64,000 nt of DNA, taken from Amoebophrya sp. A120 (lineage: Eukaryota > Sar > Dinophyceae > Syndiniales > Amoebophryaceae). Shown here piece by piece: positions 45,734 to 55,958 of this stretch. Within the stretch, counting starts at the first letter, position 1; each line of letters starts with the position of its first letter. The translations under genes were made by a program, and so were the position numbers. The stretch spans positions 3,249,663 to 3,313,662 of the forward strand of contig CAJINV010000006.1 in assembly GCA_905178155.1 (NCBI GenBank), written 5' to 3'. Under the pieces are notes generated by a model, which did not search any database, was not told where the DNA came from, and saw only the letters and a list, made by a program, of their open reading frames with translations.

Positions 45734-46964
45734 ATGCAAATATTAAAGCGAACGGCTGTTTTTACAACTGCAGCCTTGTTGACAGAAGCCCAAGCCTCGC
45801 TTGGCGGACGGGGACAAGGTGCGCGGGTGTAAGTCGTCCTCGTCTAGTGTGACAACGCTGGTGGGTTTTAACTTTATTCCTTGAGCTGAAGCTTCTTCAA
45901 GGCACGAAAAAGACAGTGTAAGATGATAATAGCGCAACAACAAACTACAACTACGGTTTTGGTGTGAAAGGTTCAAATTGCTGGTGGAACATGAACAATG
46001 ACAGTCTCCTATGATTCATCCTTCCGGTAAAAATATTACTACCTGCTAGAAGAATTCTTGTCTTCGACATTACGATCATCCTTTCCGCTGAGGTGGTTCA
46101 GAAACTCTCAACTCTATTGACGTTTTTCCATGCGTCGAAAATCGTACAGAAAAAAAAAGCCTAAACTTAACTGAGACGGATTTTGCAAAATAAAGATACG
46201 CCTTTTGATATTTCCGTGGTGGAGCCAGCTAACTCCAACGCCACACGGATAAATGATGAAGATCGAACAAGCTGAGTGAATTGATTGCGTGTTCTTCTTT
46301 CATCCCTGTATTCGCGGCGCGAGAATAAACCACCTATCAAGGCAGCTGACCATGATTTTTATGTGACAATGTATGTCGAGTTCGTAAATAGTTAGCTCCC
46401 AAGAACATGGCAATTCGACTTGTGCCCCAAAATCATGAGTGCAGAAAGGTTTTTGATGCTGTCCTAGCTTATTTTCTGTCCCGGACTCTATTGAAGAAAT
46501 CTATCTCGACGATAAAATTCAGCAAAGAAAAATCTTGGTCCTCTAGCACTGCGGACTACACAAAAAAAAAATCCTGCCACAGTTGTAAATCGATCCACGG
46601 ACGTCGACCACGCGATCTTCAAATAATTTGGAAGCAAGTTCCACATCCAATTCCACTCCGCTGAACTGCGAGTGCGACGACCGATCTACTTCATGGAAAT
46701 TAGATAAATGGCACTCGCACGACAAAAAAAGATCCACTGCGCGCGGCCGTCCTTCTTGTCTCAGATTTTCGAAGTGTAAATGACTGACTTTTCTTCATCT
46801 TTTTCATCATCCAGTGGGAGTTTATTTTACAACTGTATCGATCAACATTAGTTGTCTTGTCGTAAAGTTTTTGCACCAGCAGCGAACACTATAATTTCTT
46901 CATCCTGTAGCTAGCAGTATATAGCCGTCACATCACCAAACAAGATACGTAGAATTATATCATT
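45734..46964. other. Intergenic, nothing recognised
   Basis: About 1.2 kb, AT-rich. The frame at 46407-46664 has no family features. No introner ends seen. Confidence 0.55.
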
Positions 46965-49219
46965 ATGGGTTCTATCGACAACATGAAGACTGTATGGAGA
47001 AAAAAAAGTTTGTCACAGTCACTAAGGTGCAGGGTTTGCATTACAAATTTTTTTTGCATCACAGCGGTTCCTTTTATTGCAGAAACACTAGGGAAATCCC
47101 TTATGAAGTGTGGCTGTGATGCATTTTTACGCATGGCAGACAGATTTGTCTTGCAGAAATGCCCATGAGTGATCGTGACGAACTTTTTCTTTTGATAGAC
47201 CGCGAAAGACATGGAAGGCCTTCTGAAGGACTTTTGTGTGGAAGTCTCGGCCGAGCAGAACATGGACATCTCCTACGAGCAGATCCACGAGGTTGCGGAG
47301 ATCCACCTCGAGGAGAAGAAGTTCACCGACAACGCGCTGAAGACCGCGGACTGGGCGGTTTTAAGCAAGAAGATTCCCACCCTAAAGGCGCTGGCTGTGA
47401 CGGGGTGCGAATTGGAAAAGATCGCGGAGCCGGAGAAGGTGGTCGAGGAGCTGGAGGTGTTGGATTTGACCGGTAACAAAATCTCGGACTTGCACTTTCT
47501 CAAGAACTATCCAGTGCAAAAGTACTATCGTACTCGTAGTAGTTGGTGTTGGATTCCCATTATGCATCACAAATCCTTATCTCAAGGTAAAACAGCATGA
47601 CAAGGTCCATTTGTCATGCTGAGGTAATTTGTAATGCAATTACGACGAGTGCGATGCTTTTGCAATTTATAAGAACACGGGCGGCGACAAGGTGTACGAA
47701 CACGTGAAACCGGACAAGAACGACGACGGCGAGGAACAGCCGATGGAAAAAACCTCCAAGTTCCCCCGAATCGTGCACCTGACCCTGTGCGACTGCCCCA
47801 ACTTGGACAAGACGGGATTCGAGGAAGGCGTGAAGCCGGGTCTGGAGGCCGTAAAAGACTCCCTGTCCATGTTAGAAGCCAACCACTTGTTCGGGTGTAA
47901 GGATGAGGACGAACTGCGAGACAAGCTGTTCAAGATGCTGCCCAGTCTGTACTGCTTCAACGACAAGGACGTCACTGGCGTATTGTGAGGAAAAATCCCC
48001 CCTCCCCATATCAAAACGGAAATCTTTGATGCAGATTTGTGGCCACAAATCAGCTTTGTCATGCTAGAAGGGAAATAAAGATGCGGGCTGTAGCGCAGGG
48101 GAGCGTGCTGGTAAAGCCTTGCATCTTCAGCATGACAGGAGGCGGCTGGAATGGGGAAACAGCATGACAAATTTCCTGCCAACGAGGCCACGACTGCGGC
48201 TCTTGGCGTTCTAGCAATACAAGTCGACTTGTGTACTCAAATACAGCATCACGAGTTTCGTTTTCGACATGGGGAGGGGGGATTTGTCCTTTTGATATGC
48301 GGAGCCGGTTGACCACTCTCTCGAGGAGGAAAACTTTGCGGACCTGTCCCCGGCGGATATTGAGGAATTCGAGCAATTGATGGCAATGGAAGGTGGGGAA
48401 GACGACGAGGAGGAGGATATTGTGAGCAAAAACGTCCCCACCCCAGAGTTGTCATGCATATCTGCATGCTCGAAATGTTTGTCATGCGGAGCCCCATGAG
48501 AAGCTTTTTCTAGCTGTGTTTTGGGATTTGTCAAGCTATAATCAGCATGATATGCTAGACCTGTGATGCTGCTGAACTACTTAAACAGGATTACGCTACA
48601 AGGACAAGCCAAGGACAAGCTTGTCATGCGCAACAACGAAAGCTGGTAGAGATTTGTCTAGCAGATTCCACATCTTGACTCTGGGGTGGGGACGTTTTTA
48701 CTTAGGATAGAGGACGATGAAGACGCTGTGGTTGGAGAGGAAGGCGACGAGGATGACGAGGACGACGAAGAAGAAGAGGAGGAGGACGATATCCCGTGTA
48801 AAATAAACGTCCCCGCCATCTCCTCGTTCCGCCGTCCAGAGTTGTATAATATGCAAACCTGCGACTGCGTCATGCCTAAAATGTTTCTCATGCGCGTCCA
48901 CTCGAGTGCGAGCTGCATCATTTTCTAATGCTATCTGGGAACTTCTGATGCGAGAATACGGATGAGATGGCCAATTTGTAGTGATCATGCCGCTCCTGCA
49001 CTAGCGAAACGCGTTTTTTATGCTACGAGTAGTCTAAACGTGTCATGTGCAGCATGAGTCAAAGCTTGTTGATCTGTGTAGCAAAGTCTCCAGCACGATC
49101 GTGCTGACTCTGGGGAGGTGCTGGTGGGGACGTCGCTTTTACTCAGGATAGAAGAGGAGGAAGAGGGTGAAGAAGACGAAGAGGAAGAACCGGCCGCCAA
49201 GAAGGCCAAGACGGAGTAA
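46965..49219 (+). CDS. ANP32: ANP32-type acidic leucine-rich nuclear phosphoprotein
   Basis: Five introners removed give 296 residues, phase closing at TAA 49217-49219. The N-terminal half has leucine-rich repeats (L-K-A-L-A-V-T-G-C-E-L, then L-E-V-L-D-L-T-G-N-K-I-S-D-L, then I-V-H-L-T-L-C-D-C-P-N-L) and an L-F-K-M-L-P-S-L-Y-C-F-N-D cap, as in ANP32/LANP. The C-terminal half is an almost pure Asp/Glu tail ending P-A-A-K-K-A-K-T-E, a likely nuclear localisation signal. Family knowledge: nuclear histone chaperone and phosphatase-inhibitor proteins. Length is usual for the family (about 250-300). Two introners split the acidic tail, inserted in GAGGA/GACGA-type codons. Confidence 0.9.
46993..47197 (+). 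mobile_element. Introner, family J variant
   Basis: Ends AAAAGTTTGTCACAGTCACT / AGTGATCGTGACGAACTTTT. Flanks GACTG/GACCG differ at one base. Junction M-K-T-A-K. Confidence 0.86.
47508..47671 (+). mobile_element. Introner, family H
   Basis: Target duplication AGAAC. Junction L-K-N-T-G. Confidence 0.92.
47981..48297 (+). mobile_element. Introner, family D
   Basis: Flanks TGGCG/TGCGG match at three of five. Junction V-T-G-E-P. Confidence 0.83.
48418..48709 (+). mobile_element. Introner, family A
   Basis: Target duplication GAGGA. Junction E-E-E-D-D, in the acidic tail. Confidence 0.91.
48790..49150 (+). mobile_element. Introner, family A, long variant
   Basis: 361 bp, the longest element seen. 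About 20 bp is added inside the left repeat and about 10 bp inside the right, partly complementary. Flanks GACGA/GAAGA differ at one base. Junction E-D-E-E-E. Confidence 0.83.
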
Positions 49220-50777
49220 AAGAAAACGTCGACGTTGTTTTGCTAGAAGTTCGAGAAGAAGATTGAGGACCACTTACAATATTGACATTAGCTCCACATC
49301 ATCTCATGGTTTGGTGCTGAAACAAGAACGGGTCTGATATATTTTTCCTCCAAGAACGCCAAACAATAGTATATCATGACGCAACTACGGGAGGGTGCTT
49401 TGCGACAACGTACTGCAACATGAAAACTCAAACTCAATGAAGCAAATATAATTTTTCTAGTTTTACTACACGAAACTATTGACAACTATTGCAACGAACG
49501 ATTTTTACTACTATGATCCAGGACCATGATTGCCAACACCACGACGCCTGATAGAAGCCAAACCTTGACCTGCACCTTCTATAATTCTGCCTGCAAAACA
49601 ACCTACACAACGACTTTTCTAGACAGAAATACGATTCATCTACTGTCTGTGGTTGCACGAGGAGAACCCACGACCAGGAGGATCACTCATTCTCTGCTGC
49701 CTCAACCTGTAAAAACTATGTCTACAAAGAACTAGCGCCCTGCTGGATCGTGTTTAGTACCACGCTTTTGGAGATTATGTACTACTTACACCAGAGAATA
49801 TTAAACGCAAAAAAACACAAAAACGAAAAAATCCTTCGGCGTGAAAAATCGAATTCGGCGGATAGGAAAACGGCGATCATGCTTCAGCTACCGAATGTCT
49901 GCAACTCAAGATAGCGCCGTGCTTCTCTATAGAAACAAGCACTGCGGAACCAGAAGCAAAGCCAAATGCTAGCACAACACTAACGACTAGAGGAGCAGTG
50001 CAATACCTTCGCGGATGACGAGGTGGAAAGATGCTTTCGTGCATCAACTGACTCGCTTTTTTCGATTCGATCGTTGGAGACCAAAAAAATACGAAAATAA
50101 CAACTCTTGTGCGTGTTGCCGCGCTTGTCATACTCATACGGCAGCTCTATTGTTTATCTGCACCGCCCGTCGGCTAAGTTGTTCTAGTCGAAATTTATTC
50201 GCGGGGTCCTCGCATCTCCCCGTGTTTCGTTGAAAAGCTCGCAGGATAAAAACGTTCCTCGCGAGGGTGAATAGAGTAAGGATCCCCGCGTTGTAGTTTC
50301 CTCGATGACGAGTAGCGCTGAGAGCAGATGATCACCACGATGATCCCCGCGTCGTTTTTCGTCTTCGACCTGAGCGGGACGATGCAACAGAAGCCTTCTT
50401 CGATTTTCGATTTTTTTTCTCGTCGAATAGTTGCCACAAAGCATAGTACGAAAACGAAGTTAATAGTATACGTCTGTGAAGAAAGAACAGCGTACGACGT
50501 CGTCTGGGTCGTCGTCGGGTGAGGCTTGATGCGCGACAGCATCGTTGCTTCGGTCTTCGCTGAGTTTTTTGATGATTAGTGGTTCGGTGATCATAAGTAC
50601 TTCTGTGGAACTGGCAAAGAAATAAGTATTCAAGTTGTGGAACTACAAAATTTCGAACAGCTACAAGACTGCAGTAGCTAGGAGCACACTGTCACTGGTG
50701 ACCACCGGTTGTAGACCACGCATTTATTGTTCGCTTGTGATCATTCTCACTGCCACAATCAGAAAGAACAAGAAGTG
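49220..50777. other. Intergenic, nothing recognised
   Basis: About 1.55 kb, AT-rich, with only short unsupported frames on both strands. No introner ends seen. Confidence 0.55.
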
Positions 50778-51909
50778 ATGTCTTCCTCGCGCCGCGTTCC
50801 CCTTCCGGACAACGCTGGGCTGTGCCTGTCCCACCAGGGGGCCATGTACAACCTCATGATGAAACAGCGGGCGGAGCTGCAGGTGGAGCAGACCCGGCAG
50901 TACCAAAATCTGGTCCGCGACCGCGAGGAGCGGGAGAACCGCGCGAAACTTGAAGAGGAGCGGTTGCGGAAGGAGAAAAAGGAGAAGGATCGGAAAAAGG
51001 CCGAGGAAGAGCGGGCGAAGGCGTACCAGGAAGCGGTGGAGAACAAGGGGCGGTACGAAGAGATGGTGCGGAACCGCGAGGCGGAGAAGAAACGCGCGGA
51101 AATGGCCGAGCGCGAGCGGACTGCTCTCAGGAACGCCGCAAACCAGCGCGCGTACGAAAGAATGATGCAGAAACAGGAACAGCAGAAAAAAGACCGCGAA
51201 CTCTCGATCTAGCCAAGAGGAAAGTGCATACATAACAGAGAAATCGATAGAAAACTGTGCTTCGCGTTTAAGTGTCACATCAAAGGGTCTGTTTGTCCGG
51301 AGCATGACATTTAAGAATTATCACGATTTTTCTTTCCGGGCTGCTCTCTAGATGTCAGGAAATTAAAATTTCCTCTTTTGGTGTCTCTGCATTACAGAAT
51401 GGCGCCAATTTAGCAGCACAATTTTTCTTCCTTCCCGCTATGGGTGTACTTTTCTCTGTGATACTACCCGGCTGCTGAAAGAGGAGCGGGAGCGGAAAAC
51501 GAACCAGACACAAGCTGTATCCTGAGTAAAAGCGTCCACACCCCCAGAAGAGTTGTCAGGCAGATTTGCATATATCTTTATCTACCGGTACCGGAACAGC
51601 CAGCACTTGCTGCTGTATTGCGCATCCGTATGAGATGCATTTGATGTAGGCGTGTTTTGGTATTCGTAATGCTGTAACCCGGATAAGCACAAGCAGATGG
51701 CTTCATTCTCCCTTTGTGATCATACAGCTGTCCTCTTTGCTCCTGCGCTACACTACATGACAGCGAGAAACCTGTGGTGCCCAAAGCTTTTGGAGTTGTG
51801 TTGCAGAGTTCTCAACTTGACTAGGGGGCGTGGACGTTTTTGCACAGGATAAGGTAGAGGACTGCCGGCGAAAAGACGGAGAACCAATGCCCAGCAGGCC
51901 GGGGATTGA
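50778..51909 (+). CDS. Charged coiled-coil protein, unrecognised
   Basis: The first exon (50778-51209) has no introner and encodes 144 residues. After a short head (P-L-P-D-N-A-G-L-C-L-S-H-Q-G-A-M-Y) it is a continuous Lys/Arg/Glu heptad-type helix (K-L-E-E-E-R-L-R-K-E-K-K-E-K and similar), strongly predicted as coiled coil. If translation ran on, it would stop at 51210-51212, which I read as the first bases of a decayed introner. Removing that and a second element adds two short exons (51469-51517 and 51857-51909), giving 177 residues with a basic end (L-P-A-K-R-R-R-T-N). The first exon is very likely real; the two added exons rest on the element-plus-5 rule and keep frame. No family recognised. 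Confidence 0.7.
51210..51463 (+). mobile_element. Decayed introner, family unassigned
   Basis: Ends TAGCCAAGAGGAAAGTGCA / TGTACTTTTCTCTGTGATA are imperfect inverted repeats. Flanks CGATC/CTACC match at three of five. Junction L-S-I-R-L. Confidence 0.6.
51518..51851 (+). mobile_element. Introner, family A, diverged
   Basis: Starts TATCCTGAGTAAAAGCGTCC, ends GTGGACGTTTTTGCACAGGATA less its first bases. 334 bp. Flanks AGCTG/AGGTA match at three of five. Junction T-Q-A-G-G. Confidence 0.8.
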
Positions 51910-53195
51910 ACGTAGTACGAAACGCACTTAAGTGAGGCAACATGTTTGAATAACGTAAAAAGGTGCTGTCCTGGAAAGTTCCATTTACAGAGTTCATCAC
52001 CCTAGTATTTATGGAAAGCTCGGTCTATCACCATAGATGCCGAGGAAGATAGAACCCGCCAGCATGAGAATTCATCCAAAAAACAAAACGCCAGGTGGTC
52101 TTCCTCGTCTTAGCCACTCGCGCAAGGTCAAGGCGTGGCGTTCTTCTCTGTTGTGGACCGACAACTACGCAGCACCACTCTGTTACTGGCCTCTTCCTTA
52201 GTTGTCGCCCCGTACCACCTTTCGTTTTCCTTTCTAGTATGCTGTGTGTGTGTGTGTTGTGACTGTGCACTGTGAGCGTACTGCGTCTATTAATTACAAC
52301 TGGTACCACTCTCAGTACGTTTTAACTTGAAGTGAACTTCATCTATAGTTGTGCTTCTCGTTAGACTTCTTGTTTGCAGCTACAACTGCAGAGAAGTGGT
52401 TGTAGCGCGGGGCTGCTCGTCGTCTACTGATGTACGGGTCAAGATTAGCCTGAGCTATAGCAAAAATGAACTTCCCGTTTTGATGTTTTCACAACTCTTG
52501 TTAAAGACACTACTACCATTGGTTTGTTGACAAGATGATCAATGAATGTACAGAATCTGTTGCTGCAGATAATTGCAAAGGCGCCGAGATTTGTAAAATT
52601 GGAAGTGACCACTGGCTAAGACTCACTTGCAAGACGAGTAGCATTCACTTCGCTCGTCTAGTCTTCCATTGTGCGAAGCTGCCACATACTTGCCCCACTA
52701 CAATGTTCTTATCAGTGCAAGGAGCGCCTCTAGCGCCTCGCCTCCCTGTTCGCCCAGTTACGAGATTGCCTCTGCGACTGCGATCAAATTTTTTAGACCA
52801 CAGAGCCAGACTCTACGTGTGGTTCGCTAAAGTAGAAGAGGAGAGATGCCTTCAAATAGTATTCCTCGAACTCCGCTGCATGCGAAAAAAATAAAATCGG
52901 TTGCTTGATCCTTTGTACAATTGGAACTAGAATTGATCTTGATCGGTCTTCAAACATGCAAATGAGTATAAAAATCGTTTGCGCCTGAGCTCCTAAAGTG
53001 TGTCAGTAAAGAAGTAGACACAACAAGATCAACATCATAGCAAGTCTCGGTTAGACAAGAAGAAAAGGAAGATGATGTCAATCCTGCTCGGACTCGGTGC
53101 TGTTCAAAAAATATGTATGAAGCAAGTGCTGTGAGTTTTATGCAGCTCTGGAAGCATTGCTATTGGTATATCTTCGCCCAGTTGATCTCTTGTTG
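51910..53195. other. Intergenic, nothing certain
   Basis: Contains a (GT) run at about 52242-52258 and an unsupported 119-residue frame at 52535-52894. No introner ends seen. Confidence 0.5.
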
Positions 53196-53197
53196 AT
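53156..53197 (+). repeat. 42-bp repeat, copy 1
   Basis: Identical 42 bases (starting ATTGCTATTGGTATATCTTC) recur at 55552-55593. Copy 1 runs to the first two bases of the ATG of the 53196 gene. Confidence 0.9.
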
Positions 53198-54321
53198 GGA
53201 GTACGAAAAGGAAAAACTCGCCCTCCTCTCTTCCCTCCCATCGACGTTGCATTGCAACAGAGAGTATCAACTGCAAATATGTCTGGGTCTGGAAGAATGC
53301 AAGCTTGTCTTCACGCACCTTTTGCATGAGCCATGATGTCTTCGATGTCTGTCCTAGCATCACAGATTTTTTGAGGGCGCCTTTATGGCTATCCCGCATC
53401 ACAAATACCCTGTCCGCGTAGCAAAAATTGAACTTCTTTTGCTGCTTGTGCAATACAGATTTGCTCGAAATCCAAAAGCAGCATCACAAATTCCTTCCTC
53501 GTCCAGACCCAGACATATTCGCAGTTCATAGGGAGCCCGTCGCGACCGCCACCCTCACCTCACTATCTCCGATCATCCCGGTTACCAACCGGGTCATCGA
53601 GAATCGGCTGAAAATCCTTTTGAAGCAAAAATCTGGCGCTTCCACCCTGTGCAAGGAGTACGCGGAACGGCTAGACAAATTTCTGCACGGTCTTGCTTTC
53701 AAACACCCGAAGGAAAAGATTGCACAGCTTGCGTTTCCAGGACTATCAAAAGAGGACCTTGATGTTTTCGGGGCTAAAGTGGGGCGGGAACAGTTTTTGC
53801 TGAAGCACTCGGGGCGGAACGTGGTGGTGGTAAAGAACAACGAGCAAAATCAAAAAGAGCTACAACTACGTGAAATACAGCCGGTGGCAACTGGTGCTGC
53901 ATCTGCCTCTTCCTCATCTGCAGCAGCTCCTGTGAGAAATACTATTTACAAGAACGCAGCCACCACCAGCTCATCAGACATCTACTTTTTTGGTCCGGCT
54001 TCTTCGGCTCCGAACGGCGCCGGGAAGGAAGTAGAAGACGAAAAGATGGATCTGTGTGCGAACGACTTGAAGGTGAAGCACATCGACAAGCTAAGCACCA
54101 TAATTCTCGGCGCCGCCAGTCCGGCGAAACGTCAGCAGCCGATGGACGTAGATGAGGAAAGTAAAGATGTCAACTCTGAGATGGCGGTGGAGGCGCCTCC
54201 GCTGGATGTTGAACAGCATCACAACAACAATGATCCCGCCAACGAAGAACTTCGCTCTGGCGCAACCGATGATGGAATTTGCTTGGATTTTTTTGCTATT
54301 TTTCACGAAAAAAACTGTTGA
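53196..54321 (+). CDS. Unrecognised protein with conserved N-terminal helix-rich region
   Basis: ATG at 53196 follows an in-frame stop; one introner removed gives 284 residues. The N-terminal part (N-R-V-I-E-N-R-L-K-I-L-L-K-Q-K, then L-C-K-E-Y-A-E-R-L-D-K-F-L) looks helical and folded; the C-terminal half is Ala/Ser-rich, with P-A-K-R-Q-Q-P-M-D-V-D resembling a short nuclear signal. No family recognised. The last codons (about 54297-54321) resemble the left end of a family E introner (CACGAAAAAAACTGTTGAA), so the true exon may end near 54296 and continue downstream; I could not find the matching right end. Confidence 0.6.
53265..53530 (+). mobile_element. Introner, family B
   Basis: Flanks GAGAG/GGGAG differ at one base. 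Junction N-R-E-P-V. Confidence 0.88.
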
Positions 54322-55040
54322 AAGATGAAATGTCCGGTGGAGGGGCGTCGCCGGTGGGATCACTTGGCGACTAGTGCAAGACCTCTCAATGGGTCCGGGT
54401 CATCTTCAGGATATTGGAGTAGATCAACCGACCTAATACGGGGCCCCATATAGAAAAAACGCCGACTAGCGCCTCTCTGTGCGCAAAAGCGACGCCATAA
54501 ACACAGGTGGGAAAATAGTACACATCCGACCACACCCCCCGCCACACCCCCCACCACACCCCCCGCCACACCCCCGCGCCTGCCAGTTCGGCGCTTTTTG
54601 GAGGAGGTTGTGGAATTGGTTTGGAAGAACTTGGAAAAATCTGGAACTTTGCTCCTCCCGATTGGTAGCTGATGCCTGAAAATTTTTCCATTTCCGGCCA
54701 GATTTTTCCAGCTCTTCTCCACAGGCATTCCATTTTGCCTAGAGCCAGAGCATTCTGCCAACTGTGGCAGGAGCTGCTCGCTCAAGGTTGAGGGGTGGGC
54801 CTGGGTGTTAGGTGGTAAGTGTTGCACTTTGTTTCGAAATTTGTGTTGCGTCTGTTTGGCCGGTTGACTGCGTTCCAAAGTCAACGCCTGACAGGGTGTA
54901 GCGTTCGGCGGTGCTATAGTTTTTTCTTCCTTTTATGCCCACTAGCTTGCTTGGTGTAGAAGTACTCCTCTTCTGGTCGATGTTGATAGCGAGAGAAGGG
55001 CGCCCATTCTAAAAATTTGAAAAAGTGAAAAGCTGAAAAA
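54322..55040. other. Spacer or long intron with a C-rich minisatellite
   Basis: Holds a short tandem repeat of a 14- to 15-bp CCACACCCCCCGC-type unit at about 54528-54575. The long minus-strand frame here owes part of its length to that repeat. Otherwise nothing recognised. Confidence 0.5.
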
Positions 55041-55467
55041 ATCCAACTACCTTATTTCATCGGGCGCTCCACAGCGAAAAGAACCAGACGAGCGTGCTCT
55101 ATTGCTGCTGGAGAGAAGAGAGCGAGAGAGTCGTTCTGAACGGCAGGGGGTCCGCAACAGGGCAGTCGCGTTGCACGCAGCTCTCCTCCAGGAGCTCGCT
55201 ACCCACCTGACCAGGCTGCATGACAAATCCAAATCCCACACCTTCCTCACTTCCGCGGTGCAGCTCTTTACCGGCGACGCGGCGGAAACAATTTGCAACC
55301 GGTGCAGCGATATGCAACTTTGCAAAAGAAGGTCTACGTGTATCGCACTTACGAAGTGGAAATTCTTGTATCACAAGTTTATATTTTTTCAAGAGAAGCA
55401 GAAATGGATTTTGTAATGCTGAGATCGGCACCGAGTGCATTGCCTCATACATAATTGCTCAAGTAAT
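55040..55467 (+). CDS. Partial unrecognised coding region, ends uncertain
   Basis: Frame 55044-55310 reads as coding (R-K-E-P-D-E-R-A-L-L-L-L-E-R-R-E-R-E, then L-H-A-A-L-L-Q-E-L-A-T-H-L-T-R-L), helix-rich, but has no ATG after the upstream in-frame stop, so an exon must precede it; it may be the continuation of the 53196 gene. At 55311 an element with a family H-like left end (TATGCAACTTTGCAAAAG) begins; its right end is unclear, perhaps at 55449. With the 5-bp rule the frame would end at about 55467. Confidence 0.35.
55311..55449 (+). mobile_element. Possible decayed introner, family H-like
   Basis: Left end TATGCAACTTTGCAAAAGAA and interior GCATTACA/TTGTAATGC-type motifs. Right end GAGTGCATTGCCTCATA is only weakly similar to family H. 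No matching 5-bp flanks (AGCGA/CATAA). Confidence 0.35.
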
Positions 55468-55551
55468 TGAATTTCATACATGCAATGCAATGCAACTGAA
55501 AAATATTGCTCAAGTAATCATTCATGCATGCAATGCAACTGAAAAATATGT
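55454..55551 (+). repeat. Two-copy imperfect tandem repeat
   Basis: ATTGCTCAAGTAAT ... CATGCAATGCAACTGAAAA occurs twice head to tail (from 55454 and from 55505), with a small internal length difference. Confidence 0.8.
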
Positions 55552-55593
55552 ATTGCTATTGGTATATCTTCGCCCAGTTGATCTCTTGTTGAT
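55552..55593 (+). repeat. 42-bp repeat, copy 2
   Basis: Same 42 bases as 53156-53197, directly after the two-copy tandem repeat. Confidence 0.9.
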
Positions 55594-55958
55594 CTCTTTC
55601 TGGTCTCGACCCTCCACAGGATCCTTCTATCTCATGTTTACCTAATTTACATAAACGTATAATCTTCTTGAAAATTATCGGAATACTCTACCCCTAGAGT
55701 TTAACACGAGAAACAAGTAGCGCGCTGAGCAGTATAAATTCATTTTATCTACGCCACACCACGACCGCCCCAACCTAAAACTCCATCTCATTATTTTCGA
55801 AGGCGCAAGGACTTCTCGAACTGTTGCTAAGAAGCTAAGTAACTGTCAAAGACCTAACACCCCAAGAATTTCTCTTTCGCTCGGCCGTCAAAGTAAGTAG
55901 TAGCGCTACCTAATTTGATAGAATACGACTCTGAGTTGCAGCAGTGTCTTTATCCAAA

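Noticed and set aside
52535-52894. Plus-strand 119-codon frame
   Set aside because: Starts with ATG but has no recognisable domain, an odd Cys/Arg/Leu composition and no neighbouring exons; insufficient support.
54360-54884. Minus-strand 174-codon frame with Gly/Val repeats
   Set aside because: The repeat comes from the C-rich minisatellite; no family features and it overlaps another frame of similar kind.
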